Positions 8,720-16,021 of a DNA stretch of 64,000 bases are shown here, piece by piece. Below the pieces are notes generated by a model. It searched no databases. It saw only the letters and a program-made list of their open reading frames with translations, and was not told where the DNA came from. Position 1 is the first letter of the stretch, and every line of letters starts with the position of its first letter. The position numbers and the translations under genes were made by a program. The stretch comes from Desulfitibacter sp. BRH_c19 (GTDB lineage: Bacteria > Bacillota > DSM-16504 > Desulfitibacterales > Desulfitibacteraceae): the NCBI GenBank assembly GCA_001515945.1, contig LOER01000032.1:182665-246664 (forward strand), read 5' to 3'.

Positions 8720-9445
8720 CTAACCATGATATAAAGAGCTAATCTTACCTAAAGCTTGGTGTAATATTCTTGATACACGTCTTTGATTAATACCAAGCTC
8801 ATCTGCAACCTGTGTTTGGTTTAAATCTCTATAGAAAATAAGGTATACTACCTGACGTTGAATTTTACTTAACTTTTCAATAGCTTGTCTTACTAAGATG
8901 CGATCTTCAATAGGAAGCTGAAAGCTTTCATGGTAAATGCTTTTAATACTAGAAATATCAATGTCATCTAAAGGTACCCTACCAGCAAGCATTGCCTGTG
9001 CGACACCCTGCTCCTGAATATTTACGGCATTGGCTATTTCACTTAAGCTAGGCTCCCTTCCGTATTCCTGTCTTAGTTGGTCCTCTGCATTTCTAACCCT
9101 AACTTGTATTTTAATAATCCAATCAGTTCGGTCATATTTAGCTTCTCTGGATATTTCATGCCTTATTTCTCCCATAATATAATGAGAAGCAAAAGTCGAA
9201 AATTTTACCTGTCTAGTTGGGTCATACCTTTTTGCCGCTTTTATTAATCCCTCATAACCAGATTGTACCAAGTCTTCTATGATACGCCCACCAGAATATT
9301 GTTTAGCATAATAATTCACTAAACCCTTGCCTGCATCTAACAATCTATCTAATGCTTCCTTTCTTCCACTTTTTGAATAATCTAAGGCGGCAACCTCTAA
9401 AGCATCTTTATTGTCTTGTAGCTTATTAATAGCACTTACACCCAT
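8720..9445 (-). CDS. Sigma-70 family factor inside the pilus operon
   Basis: 241 aa. Region 2 is clear (DLVQSGYEGLIKAAKRYDPTRQVKFSTFASHYIMGEIRH, quoted in pieces: DLVQSGYEGLIKAAKRYD and VKFSTFASHYIMGEIRH). A short region 3 follows (GREPSLSEIANAV), and region 4 contains a helix-turn-helix (QTQVADELGINQRRVSRIL). Overall it resembles the SigB/SigF/SigG group 3 family rather than housekeeping or ECF factors. It lies 4 nt after pilC and 11 nt before pilM in the same direction, so it is cotranscribed with the pilus machinery. I see no anti-sigma gene beside it. Its regulon is unknown; the pilin genes are obvious candidates, but that is inference. Confidence 0.9.
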   Translation of the reverse strand: MGVSAINKLQDNKDALEVAALDYSKSGRKEALDRLLDAGKGLVNYYAKQYSGGRIIEDLVQSGYEGLIKAAKRYDPTRQVKFSTFASHYIMGEIRHEISREAKYDRTDWIIKIQVRVRNAEDQLRQEYGREPSLSEIANAVNIQEQGVAQAMLAGRVPLDDIDISSIKSIYHESFQLPIEDRILVRQAIEKLSKIQRQVVYLIFYRDLNQTQVADELGINQRRVSRILHQALGKISSLYHG

Positions 9446-9449
9446 TAAT

Positions 9450-10658
9450 TTATCCCCCTACTTTGGTAATTGCCGTAAAAATCGGTAAGTATAATGCTAT
9501 AACCATTCCACCAACCAGGATACCTATAGTAACTAATAAAATTGGTTCGAGTAGTGATGTTAAACCCTTTGTCATGGTGGTAACTTCATCCTCAAAAAAC
9601 TCTGCAATTCTATTTAAAAGTGTTGAAAGTGAACCGGTTTCTTCACCAACTGCTATCATATGTATCACCATTGGAGGAAACTGACCACTTTCCTCTAATG
9701 GTTCGGCAATGCTTCTTCCCTCTTGGATCTTTTCTCTAGCATTATTCACAGCTTCAGCGATAATCTGGTTCCCCGAAGCAGGTCCAGAAACCTCTAATGC
9801 TTGCATTACAGGAATACCGCCTGATAACAACGTTGCTAATGTTCTTGAAAATCTAGCAAGGACTGCCTTATGAATCAAGGAGCCAAATACGGGTAATTTA
9901 AGCTTTACCTTATCCCACTGGTAGCTTCCTGTTGGACTTTTCAAATAATAGCGTACTCCGAAAACAACTGCTAAAATTCCAATTATACAAAAATACCAAT
10001 ACCCTCTTATTAAATCTGATAATGTAACTATAATCCTTGTCAGAAGTGGAAGTTCTGTTCCTGCTGGGAACATATTTACAAATATAGGAACAATAAAAAC
10101 CATCATGACTGTCAAAACAACAGCAGCAAAACCAAGCACCGCTAATGGGTAAACAGAAGCTGAACGAATATTATCTCTAAGCGTTTTATCCTTTTGTAAT
10201 TGTTCTGAGATTCTTTGTAATGATTCTTCAAGCGTACCTCCTATCTCACCCGCCTGGATCATTCCAATATAAAGTGAAGAAAATATCTTTGGATATAATT
10301 CTAGTGCTTCTGTGAAACTCATGCCACCCTCCACACTAGAAGCAATTTGAGCAACTGTTTTTTTGAAGGTGGGGTTATTAATTTGGCGACTTAACGTAAA
10401 TAAAGCTCGCGTTAATGGAATACCAGCATCAAGCATAGCAGCTAATTGACGACTGAATAAACTCAATTCACCAAGCTTTACCTTGCGAGGTCTTTGAAAA
10501 AAAGAAACCTGAGTTAAACCTTTAATTTCTTTTATCTCTATTACCATATAACCCTTTTCACGAAGCTTTCGAGTTGCATTTGAAGTATCATCGGCTTCTA
10601 TATCACCAGTAGACGAATTTCCTAGTTTATCAATAACTTCATAAGAATATACTCCCAT
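9450..10658 (-). CDS. pilC: Type IV pilus platform protein PilC
   Basis: 402 aa, normal for PilC/GspF. An N-terminal domain of about 60 residues (YSYEVIDKLGNSSTGDIEAD) precedes two T2SSF repeats (about 68-190 and 270-392), each with the FSRQLAAMLDAGIPL / FSRTLATLLSGGIPV pattern. Hydrophobic helices lie near 170-195, 220-240 and 370-395. It is the membrane platform on which PilB and PilT act. The SD GTGAGG precedes the ATG. It is the first gene after the c-di-GMP riboswitch and so should be the first gene controlled by it. Confidence 0.95.
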   Translation of the reverse strand: MGVYSYEVIDKLGNSSTGDIEADDTSNATRKLREKGYMVIEIKEIKGLTQVSFFQRPRKVKLGELSLFSRQLAAMLDAGIPLTRALFTLSRQINNPTFKKTVAQIASSVEGGMSFTEALELYPKIFSSLYIGMIQAGEIGGTLEESLQRISEQLQKDKTLRDNIRSASVYPLAVLGFAAVVLTVMMVFIVPIFVNMFPAGTELPLLTRIIVTLSDLIRGYWYFCIIGILAVVFGVRYYLKSPTGSYQWDKVKLKLPVFGSLIHKAVLARFSRTLATLLSGGIPVMQALEVSGPASGNQIIAEAVNNAREKIQEGRSIAEPLEESGQFPPMVIHMIAVGEETGSLSTLLNRIAEFFEDEVTTMTKGLTSLLEPILLVTIGILVGGMVIALYLPIFTAITKVGG

Positions 10659-10698
10659 TTAACCAAACCTCACTTATGAGTAAATTATTAAAAATGAA

Positions 10699-10746
10699 CA
10701 AATAAAAAGCCATAGTTACCCCAAAATGGCAACCTGGCTATCGTAA
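10699..10746 (-). terminator. Riboswitch-associated intrinsic terminator upstream of pilC
   Basis: On the minus strand AGCCA-GGTTGCC pairs with GGGGTAAC-TA-TGGCT around a short loop, followed by TTTTTATTTG. The 5' arm is the same segment that closes the 3' side of the c-di-GMP aptamer, so the two folds should be mutually exclusive. This predicts that ligand binding blocks termination (an ON switch); the direction of control is inferred from base pairing only. Confidence 0.75.
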
Positions 10747-10812
10747 CCCTACTAATTAGAGCTTTAGACCCAATGGCTTTGCAGTCACCATCTTTCGATG
10801 GTTTTGCCCAAA
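10728..10812 (-). promoter_or_regulatory. Cyclic di-GMP class I (GEMM-I) riboswitch aptamer
   Basis: The minus strand carries the hallmark blocks of the GEMM-I aptamer in order: GGGCAAAACC, a stem ACCATC/GATGGT capped by a GAAA tetraloop, GACTGCAAAGCC, a second stem with TCTAAAGC, then TAGGGTTACGATAGCC. The tetraloop, the GCAAAGCC segment and the GGGTTACGAT 3' segment correspond to known conserved elements of the class. It lies between pilT (ends 10919) and pilC (starts 10658) and directs transcription toward pilC. Class II c-di-GMP riboswitches controlling type IV pili are known in Clostridioides difficile; this one belongs to class I. Confidence 0.93.
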
Positions 10813-10918
10813 AATTTTGAATATTAAATTATGCATTAATGGAAATTTAGTAATAAATACTCATATTCGCCAAGAACTAGGAAGAATCCTTTTATTCTAC
10901 AAAAATTCATGCTTTTTG

Positions 10919-12052
10919 TTAATTATTCCAAAAAGAACTTGAGTTGCTCTCAATTCTTTGCATTATCCTTTCAATTTCGACTCTATCTATACAATATTCT
11001 AAGGCTATGTCTCTTTTTATCCTTCCTTTTGCATATAAATCGGCTAAAGCTTGGTCCATTGTCTGCATTCCCATGTTGCGGTTTGTTTGAATGGCACTAT
11101 ATAACTGGTGTTCCTTTCCATCTCGAATCATATTTCGAATAGCAGGAGTATCCTTCATAAATTCTACTGCCGCTACTCGTCCCTCTCCATCGGCAGTAGG
11201 TAAAAGCTGCTGTGAAATTACACCTCTAAGGGTATTTGCAAGCTGTTGACGAACCTGATCTCTTCGGTAATCTTGAAATACATCTACAACCCTGTTAATT
11301 GTATGAGGAGCAGTTTGGGTATGAAGTGTTGAAAATACCAGGTGACCAGTCTCTGCTGCAGTTAGTGCTATAGATATACTTTCAACATCTCTCATTTCAC
11401 CTATAAGGATAACATCTGGATCATGTCTTAAAACATGCTTTAAGGCATTTGCAAAGGAGCGGGTATCTAGTCCAACCTCTCTTTGCTTTACAACTGAGTT
11501 CTTATGCTTATGTAAGAATTCTATAGGGTCTTCTATCGTTACTATATTTAGTTTTCTTTCAGTATTGATTACATCTATCATGGCCGCTAAAGTAGTTGAT
11601 TTGCCACTTCCTGTAGGTCCAGTTACTAAAACAAGGCCCCTTGATAAATAGCAAAGTTCCTTGACTGATGGAGGAATACCTAATATATCTATGTCTGGCA
11701 CCTCAAATGGAACAGACCTGAAAACAGCAGCCAAGCTTCCCCTTTGCTTCATAACGTTTCCTCTGAAACGTGCAACTCCTGCTAGTGAATAGGAAATATC
11801 CAGCTCAAGGTTATCTTCAAAATACCTTTTATACTCTGGTTCAACAATGGATAATACTAATTCTTCGATAGCTTCAGCAGTAAGAACAGGAAAATCTAGA
11901 GGTGCTAATTTCCCTTTTATTCTGGCCATTGGCGGTATACCAACAGCTAAATGCAAGTCTGAACCAGAGTTTCTAACTGTAGCTTCTAAGAGCTTATCTA
12001 TATTGACAGGATATATTTCCTCAAAAATATGCTCAAATTCACTAATATTCAT
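10919..12052 (-). CDS. pilT: Type IV pilus retraction ATPase PilT
   Basis: About 377 aa. Walker A GPTGSGKST is near residue 144, then IEDPIEF, HDPDVILIGEMRD (Walker B) and LVFSTLHTQTA (His box). There is no tetracysteine insert, as expected of PilT and unlike PilB. The open frame extends to 12073, but its first codons are ATG AGG AGG ATT, which is the SD itself. I therefore place the start at the ATG at 12052 (MNISEF), 11 nt after GAGGAGGA. It has its own promoter at 12125-12153 and precedes the riboswitch, so it is not under the same c-di-GMP control as pilC onward. Confidence 0.95.
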   Translation of the reverse strand: MNISEFEHIFEEIYPVNIDKLLEATVRNSGSDLHLAVGIPPMARIKGKLAPLDFPVLTAEAIEELVLSIVEPEYKRYFEDNLELDISYSLAGVARFRGNVMKQRGSLAAVFRSVPFEVPDIDILGIPPSVKELCYLSRGLVLVTGPTGSGKSTTLAAMIDVINTERKLNIVTIEDPIEFLHKHKNSVVKQREVGLDTRSFANALKHVLRHDPDVILIGEMRDVESISIALTAAETGHLVFSTLHTQTAPHTINRVVDVFQDYRRDQVRQQLANTLRGVISQQLLPTADGEGRVAAVEFMKDTPAIRNMIRDGKEHQLYSAIQTNRNMGMQTMDQALADLYAKGRIKRDIALEYCIDRVEIERIMQRIESNSSSFWNN

Positions 12053-12124
12053 ATATTTATAAATCCTCCTCATTATTCCATGAAGATCTACTGCAAATTA
12101 CACTTTACATTTAAATATCCTTCT

Positions 12125-12153
12125 ATATTACAAATAATACCATACTTTGACAA
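12125..12153 (-). promoter_or_regulatory. Promoter of pilT
   Basis: On the minus strand TTGTCA (-35) and TAATAT (-10) are separated by 17 nt. The site lies between the stop of the DUF5658 gene and the pilT start, about 72 nt upstream of the ATG. It fits the housekeeping sigma consensus. Confidence 0.65.
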
Positions 12154-12199
12154 AAAAAACAGAGGTATTTTTGAAATTCTCCAAAAATGCCCCCAAAAA

Positions 12200-12565
12200 T
12201 CACAACATAATTTCGTAGCTTAAGTATCCAATCCAATAAAGCCATAGATAGTAGACCATCAGAGAAATATATACAATAAAGATAAACCAGGCATAATAAT
12301 ATATTTTATAACCGATCTTAGAGCGCACATGCCAAATAAAATATAAAAATAATGGAACTATTATAAGCTTCACACTTGGAAAATAGGAAGTATCAAGAAT
12401 TGCATTCATAATAGGATTACCCTCTCTAAACCCCTGCTCTACTGCATAAAGGGTTAGAAAGTAATCCAGGATATTAGATATTCCTACTCCTATAAGCAAA
12501 AGCGCCAACAACCTAAAAGTAGGTTTTACAGCTACCGAATCTATATTTTCCCTAGTCATAGACAT
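12200..12565 (-). CDS. DUF5658-type small membrane protein
   Basis: 121 aa with three or four hydrophobic segments (about residues 17-38, 62-80, 88-112). The N-terminal part has the pattern NILDYFLTLYAVEQGFREGNPIMNAIL, matching DUF5658 proteins (D-LT--V--G--E-NP). Its function is unknown. AAGGAAAG precedes ATG TCT ATG, so the start could be 12565 or the second ATG at 12559. It stands between prepilin peptidase, whose message appears to end at two hairpins, and pilT, which has its own promoter. It may be a separate small transcript. Confidence 0.75.
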   Translation of the reverse strand: MSMTRENIDSVAVKPTFRLLALLLIGVGISNILDYFLTLYAVEQGFREGNPIMNAILDTSYFPSVKLIIVPLFLYFIWHVRSKIGYKIYYYAWFIFIVYISLMVYYLWLYWIGYLSYEIML

Positions 12566-12608
12566 CTTTCCTTAGTTCTTTATCTATGACAATATTATGT
12601 TTCAAAAA

Positions 12609-12642
12609 AGGAAACAATACCCTCTAAATGAAGGTATTGTTA
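12609..12642 (-). terminator. Second terminator downstream of prepilin peptidase
   Basis: On the minus strand AACAATACC and GGTATTGTT form a 9-bp stem with an 11-nt loop, followed by TCCTTTTTTG. It lies just downstream of the hairpin at 12651-12678 and upstream of the DUF5658 gene. Confidence 0.6.
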
Positions 12643-12650
12643 ATAAAATA

Positions 12651-12678
12651 CAGAAAACTTGGCAGGTGCCAAGTTTTT
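12651..12678 (-). terminator. Terminator of the prepilin peptidase gene
   Basis: On the minus strand AACTTGGCA and TGCCAAGTT form a 9-bp stem with a 2-base CC centre, followed by TTCTGTATTTT. It begins directly after the TAA stop. Confidence 0.7.
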
Positions 12679-12679
12679 A

Positions 12680-13423
12680 TTAAAACATTAAGCATAGATA
12701 TAAATCTATGATCTCATATCCCCAGAGTGCTGCTATGAATATGCCAAGGCTTAGGAAGGGGCCAAAGGGGATGGGGTCTTTTCTGCTTTTTATCCTCAAT
12801 ACTATCAGGGCTATTCCTATGATGCTTCCAGAGAGAAAACCAAGGAATAGGGCTAGTGCTGTGTTGGATAAACCAAGGATAAAGCCTGCTGCAAACATGA
12901 GCTTGATGTCTCCTCCACCCATGCCGCCCCTGCTTATTACTGCAGCTAAGAGGAGAAGTCCTCCACCAAGCAATGCTCCAGCGGCTGCACTAATCCACAC
13001 TATTTCTGGATGAAAAATCTGCCAGATGATACCCCAAATAAGCATGATTAAAATTAGTTTGTTAGGAATAATTTTATGATCTAAATCTATAAAGGTAATA
13101 ACTATAAGAATGGAAAAAAGGACAAGGTATTTAATTAAAAGGATATCAAAACCAATATATAGATAAGTAAGAAAAAAAATACCCCCTGTGAATAATTCAA
13201 CCAGAGGGTAGCGCACCTTTATTCCTTCACCGCAGTACCTGCATTTGCCATTTAAGAAAATGTAGCTAAGCACAGGTATAAGATCCATAAACTTTAAAGC
13301 CGTGTTGCAGTGAGTACAATGTGATGAATTATAGACTACCGTTTCCCCCTTAGGTATTCTATAAATGCAGACATTTAAAAAGGAGCCGATAAGCAAACCC
13401 AATATAACTATAAGTAAAAGCAT
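12680..13423 (-). CDS. pilD: Prepilin peptidase / N-methyltransferase (PilD/ComC)
   Basis: 247 aa. The N-terminal domain has the two cysteine pairs CTHC and CRYC (zinc-binding, methyltransferase part). The C-terminal peptidase has the two catalytic aspartate motifs FIDLDHKIIPN and GGGDIKLM, and about seven membrane helices. It cleaves the signals of the prepilins at 1-355 and 370-1881 before Phe and methylates the new N-terminus. It lies 5' of pilT, behind the stalk/MORN gene. Assignment is firm. Confidence 0.95.
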   Translation of the reverse strand: MLLLIVILGLLIGSFLNVCIYRIPKGETVVYNSSHCTHCNTALKFMDLIPVLSYIFLNGKCRYCGEGIKVRYPLVELFTGGIFFLTYLYIGFDILLIKYLVLFSILIVITFIDLDHKIIPNKLILIMLIWGIIWQIFHPEIVWISAAAGALLGGGLLLLAAVISRGGMGGGDIKLMFAAGFILGLSNTALALFLGFLSGSIIGIALIVLRIKSRKDPIPFGPFLSLGIFIAALWGYEIIDLYLCLMF

Positions 13424-13456
13424 TTTACTTTCTCCTTCTATTTAATTTAAGTCTAA

Positions 13457-14452
13457 TTAATACTGCTCAATACATCTGCCATTTTGCCACAATCCATCTA
13501 TGCTGGAACCATCTGAATAGGTATAGATTCCGAAGCCGTGTTGTTTCCCATCCTTAAAGTCTCCTACATAGGAAGAACCATCAGAGTAAATATAGGTTCC
13601 ATATCCATGCAAGAGGCTGCTTCTCCATTGTCCTTCATAGGAAGAACCATCAGGCCAGGTAATCTTGCCATCACCGTGAAACTTACCATTTACAACATGT
13701 CCAACATATTTGCCGCCATTTTCCAAGCTTATAGTCTGCACAGTATAATATACCGTACTTTGACTTGGTGTAAATACTGGGGCTAGCTCAACCGGAGTTG
13801 AACTTGTACTTGGACTAACTGCACTATTGCTGCTAGTGCTTGTCCTAGTAGTTGTTGTTTGGGTAGTTGTTGCTGGGGTAGTGGTATTTTGGGTATTGCT
13901 GGCAACTGCAATTGGTTTAGGTTTTCCAATAATATCTACAACCCTGTCTGCGCCCACAAAGTTTTCATCCCAAATGTTTACTGCAAAGACATCTTGATCC
14001 CACTCCAAGAAGCTTCCAAATGCATCCTGCACAACTCTAATATGGACCATGGTTTTATTGTCATCACTTAAGTAGGGTGCTAATGTCATTCTTTTAGCTT
14101 GTCCATTGACAACTATTGTTTTTTCACCAAGGAACATTTCAGTAATATTGCCTTCTCTTGTAATGGTGATTTTTTCCTGGCTTGCATCCCAGTTGACTTT
14201 TGCTCCTAGGAGTTCAAAGACTCCCCTTAATGGAACTACTACCTTTTCATCTTCGATTACAAGCTGATTAGGAAAGTTTATTGCATGACTGTTAATTGTT
14301 AGTGTAATAATACCTTGATTGTTTGCTACAACTGCACTATTTGTACAAAAAATCAATAATAATAAAGCGCAAATAATTAGTCCATAATACTTCTTTTGCT
14401 TACTACGTTTTTTGTTTATCTCCCCGGAAATGCTGTAGCTATAATCGTCCAT
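13457..14452 (-). CDS. Stalk (copper amine oxidase N-like) and MORN-repeat protein
   Basis: About 331 aa. An N-terminal membrane helix or signal (YYGLIICALLLLIFCTNSAVVA) is followed by a copper amine oxidase N-terminal-like stalk domain (about residues 45-165: VPLRGVFELLGAKVNWD, then MVHIRVVQDAFGSFLEWD). Next comes a Thr/Ser/Ala linker (TTTPATTTQTTTTRTSTSS) and three to four MORN repeats (GHGDG, YEGQWRSSLLHGYGTY, YVGDFKDGKQHGFGIY) at the C-terminus. The frame extends upstream to 14479, but AAAGGAGGA precedes the ATG at 14452, which I take as the start. It is probably exported and anchored or secreted. Function is unknown. It sits between aroE and prepilin peptidase. Confidence 0.85.
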   Translation of the reverse strand: MDDYSYSISGEINKKRSKQKKYYGLIICALLLLIFCTNSAVVANNQGIITLTINSHAINFPNQLVIEDEKVVVPLRGVFELLGAKVNWDASQEKITITREGNITEMFLGEKTIVVNGQAKRMTLAPYLSDDNKTMVHIRVVQDAFGSFLEWDQDVFAVNIWDENFVGADRVVDIIGKPKPIAVASNTQNTTTPATTTQTTTTRTSTSSNSAVSPSTSSTPVELAPVFTPSQSTVYYTVQTISLENGGKYVGHVVNGKFHGDGKITWPDGSSYEGQWRSSLLHGYGTYIYSDGSSYVGDFKDGKQHGFGIYTYSDGSSIDGLWQNGRCIEQY

Positions 14453-14468
14453 TTTCTCTATCCTCCTT

Positions 14469-15335
14469 TCAATAACCATTGGCTATCTGGTTTATTAAAA
14501 ACTTTTTGATTTCCTGTCTTGGTGGCTCCACACCAGTCCAGATTTTAAAGGCATCTGCTCCCTGGTGCACAAGCATATCTAGCCCATCAATTATAATGCA
14601 TCCATTTCTTTTTGCTTCTTTTAGAAAGATAGTTTCTAGTGGGTTATAGACCAAATCACAAACCCAGATTCCATTATTAAGATATTCACCAGGAATAGGA
14701 CTAACTTCAGAAAGGTAACCCTTCATGCCCACAGATGTCGCATTTACAACTAGACTGCTTTGCCTTAGAGCTTCTTCTGTATCCTGTGTGTGAATATTCT
14801 TAATGTTATCTATAGCATCTTTTTCATAAGTCTCTATTATCGTTTGGGCTCTTTCTTGATCCCTATTGATGATATTTATTACAGCAGCTTCTAATTCACT
14901 TAAGCCTATGATGGCTGCCCTCGCAGCACCCCCTGCCCCTAGAACCGAGACAGTCTTGCCCTTTGGGGAAAACCCTGCCCTCAATATTGACTTCTTAAAG
15001 CCTGTAATATCTGTATTATACCCAAAAGTTCTACCATTTTCTACTAATATTGTATTAATTGCACCAATTATTTTTGCGTTAGCTTCTATTTCATCGAGAA
15101 AAGGAAGTATTTTCTCCTTATGTGGGACTGTAACATTAAAACCTCTTGCTCCTAAAGCAACTAATCCTTTTACTCCATCACCCAAAAGCTCAGGCTTTAA
15201 ATCAAAAGCTGTGTAGACATAATTTAAGTCCAGCAGACCTAAAAGATGGTTGTGCATCATGGGAGAAAGACTGTGTCCAACAGGACTGCCTATAAGTCCT
15301 AAAAGCTTTGTTTGTGCGTTAATAGTTTTTTTCAT
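14469..15335 (-). CDS. aroE: Shikimate dehydrogenase AroE
   Basis: 288 aa. It reduces 3-dehydroshikimate to shikimate with NADPH in aromatic amino acid synthesis. Substrate-binding motifs are present: GSPVGHSLSPMMHN at the N-terminus and NVTVPHKEKI with the catalytic Lys. The Rossmann glycine motif VLGAGGAARA and the C-terminal GLDMLVHQGADAF with conserved Gln are also visible. It lies 9 nt downstream of the YqeG gene; its TGA stop is immediately followed by the SD of the stalk/MORN gene, so the genes are probably cotranscribed. Confidence 0.97.
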   Translation of the reverse strand: MKKTINAQTKLLGLIGSPVGHSLSPMMHNHLLGLLDLNYVYTAFDLKPELLGDGVKGLVALGARGFNVTVPHKEKILPFLDEIEANAKIIGAINTILVENGRTFGYNTDITGFKKSILRAGFSPKGKTVSVLGAGGAARAAIIGLSELEAAVINIINRDQERAQTIIETYEKDAIDNIKNIHTQDTEEALRQSSLVVNATSVGMKGYLSEVSPIPGEYLNNGIWVCDLVYNPLETIFLKEAKRNGCIIIDGLDMLVHQGADAFKIWTGVEPPRQEIKKFLINQIANGY

Positions 15336-15344
15336 ATTTAGTTA

Positions 15345-15845
15345 TCAGTCCTTTTTTGGTACGAGGGATTTAAGAATCCTTCTTTCTACAATTCTAACAA
15401 GTCTCGTACCAATAAATTCTTTAGTATTTAAGGGTACTACCAGGATTGTAAAAAGGTTTAAACGATTCCCCCCAAGTACATCAGTAAATATCTGATCTCC
15501 TACAACAGCGGTTTCCTGTGGTTTTGTCTTTAATATTCCCATTGCTCTTCTAAAGGCCCTCCTGCGTGGTTTCTTTGCCTTTGCAACATATGGTATGCCT
15601 AGCCGTTCTACTGCCTTGACAACTCTACTTTCACTATTATTAGAAGCTATACAAGCCTTAAGACCTGCTTCCTTCATTTGTTTAAACCAATCACATGCTG
15701 TCTCAGACAGACATGGGTTGTCCCATTCAGTAATTGTATTATCAAGGTCTATGATTATACCTTTAATACCGTTTTTCTTTAATTTAACAAAGTCAATCTG
15801 ATATATTGAATCTACATAAAGTTTTGGTTTTAATTTATCAAACAT
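15345..15845 (-). CDS. yqeG: YqeG family HAD phosphatase
   Basis: 166 aa. HAD motif I is DLDNTITEWD, motif II lies in ACIASNNS, and motif III/IV lies in AVGDQIFTDVLGGN. This matches the YqeG/HAD IIIA family. In Firmicutes this gene commonly stands beside aroE, as it does here. Its natural substrate is not established; some relatives act as phosphatidylglycerophosphate phosphatases. An SD AAGGAGG precedes the ATG. Confidence 0.93.
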   Translation of the reverse strand: MFDKLKPKLYVDSIYQIDFVKLKKNGIKGIIIDLDNTITEWDNPCLSETACDWFKQMKEAGLKACIASNNSESRVVKAVERLGIPYVAKAKKPRRRAFRRAMGILKTKPQETAVVGDQIFTDVLGGNRLNLFTILVVPLNTKEFIGTRLVRIVERRILKSLVPKKD

Positions 15846-15854
15846 TGTTTTCCT

Positions 15855-15935
15855 CCTTAATGAACGGGGACACCCCTGCTGAATTCGGAGTCATCCTGCA
15901 TGAAAGGAATGTCCCCTAGAATGTCCCTGACTTAT
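15855..15935 (-). repeat. Imperfect inverted GGGGACA/TGTCCCC element
   Basis: On the minus strand GGGACATTC and GGGGACATTCC stand in tandem and are followed about 40 nt later by GGGGTGTCCCC, which can pair back with GGGGACA. Short GGGGACA-type repeats of this kind are common intergenic debris in clostridial genomes. I see no open frame in it. It lies between the HD-GYP gene and yqeG. Confidence 0.45.
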
Positions 15936-15991
15936 GTATGCTTATGCAATTTTAACATATTGGTGTAATAAATCAAAGTTTTACCAGTTAC

Positions 15992-16021
15992 ATAAATAAA
16001 CTGGCTCTAAAGGCCAGTTAT
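15992..16021 (-). terminator. Terminator of the HD-GYP gene
   Basis: On the minus strand AACTGGC and GCCAGTT form a 7-bp stem with a 7-nt loop, followed by TATTTATG. The stem overlaps the TAA stop codon. The U-tract is weak. Confidence 0.5.

Noticed and set aside
12708..13013. 101-codon open frame on the plus strand
   Set aside because: It lies wholly inside the prepilin peptidase gene on the other strand, is Pro/Met-rich and has no SD; it is a shadow frame.
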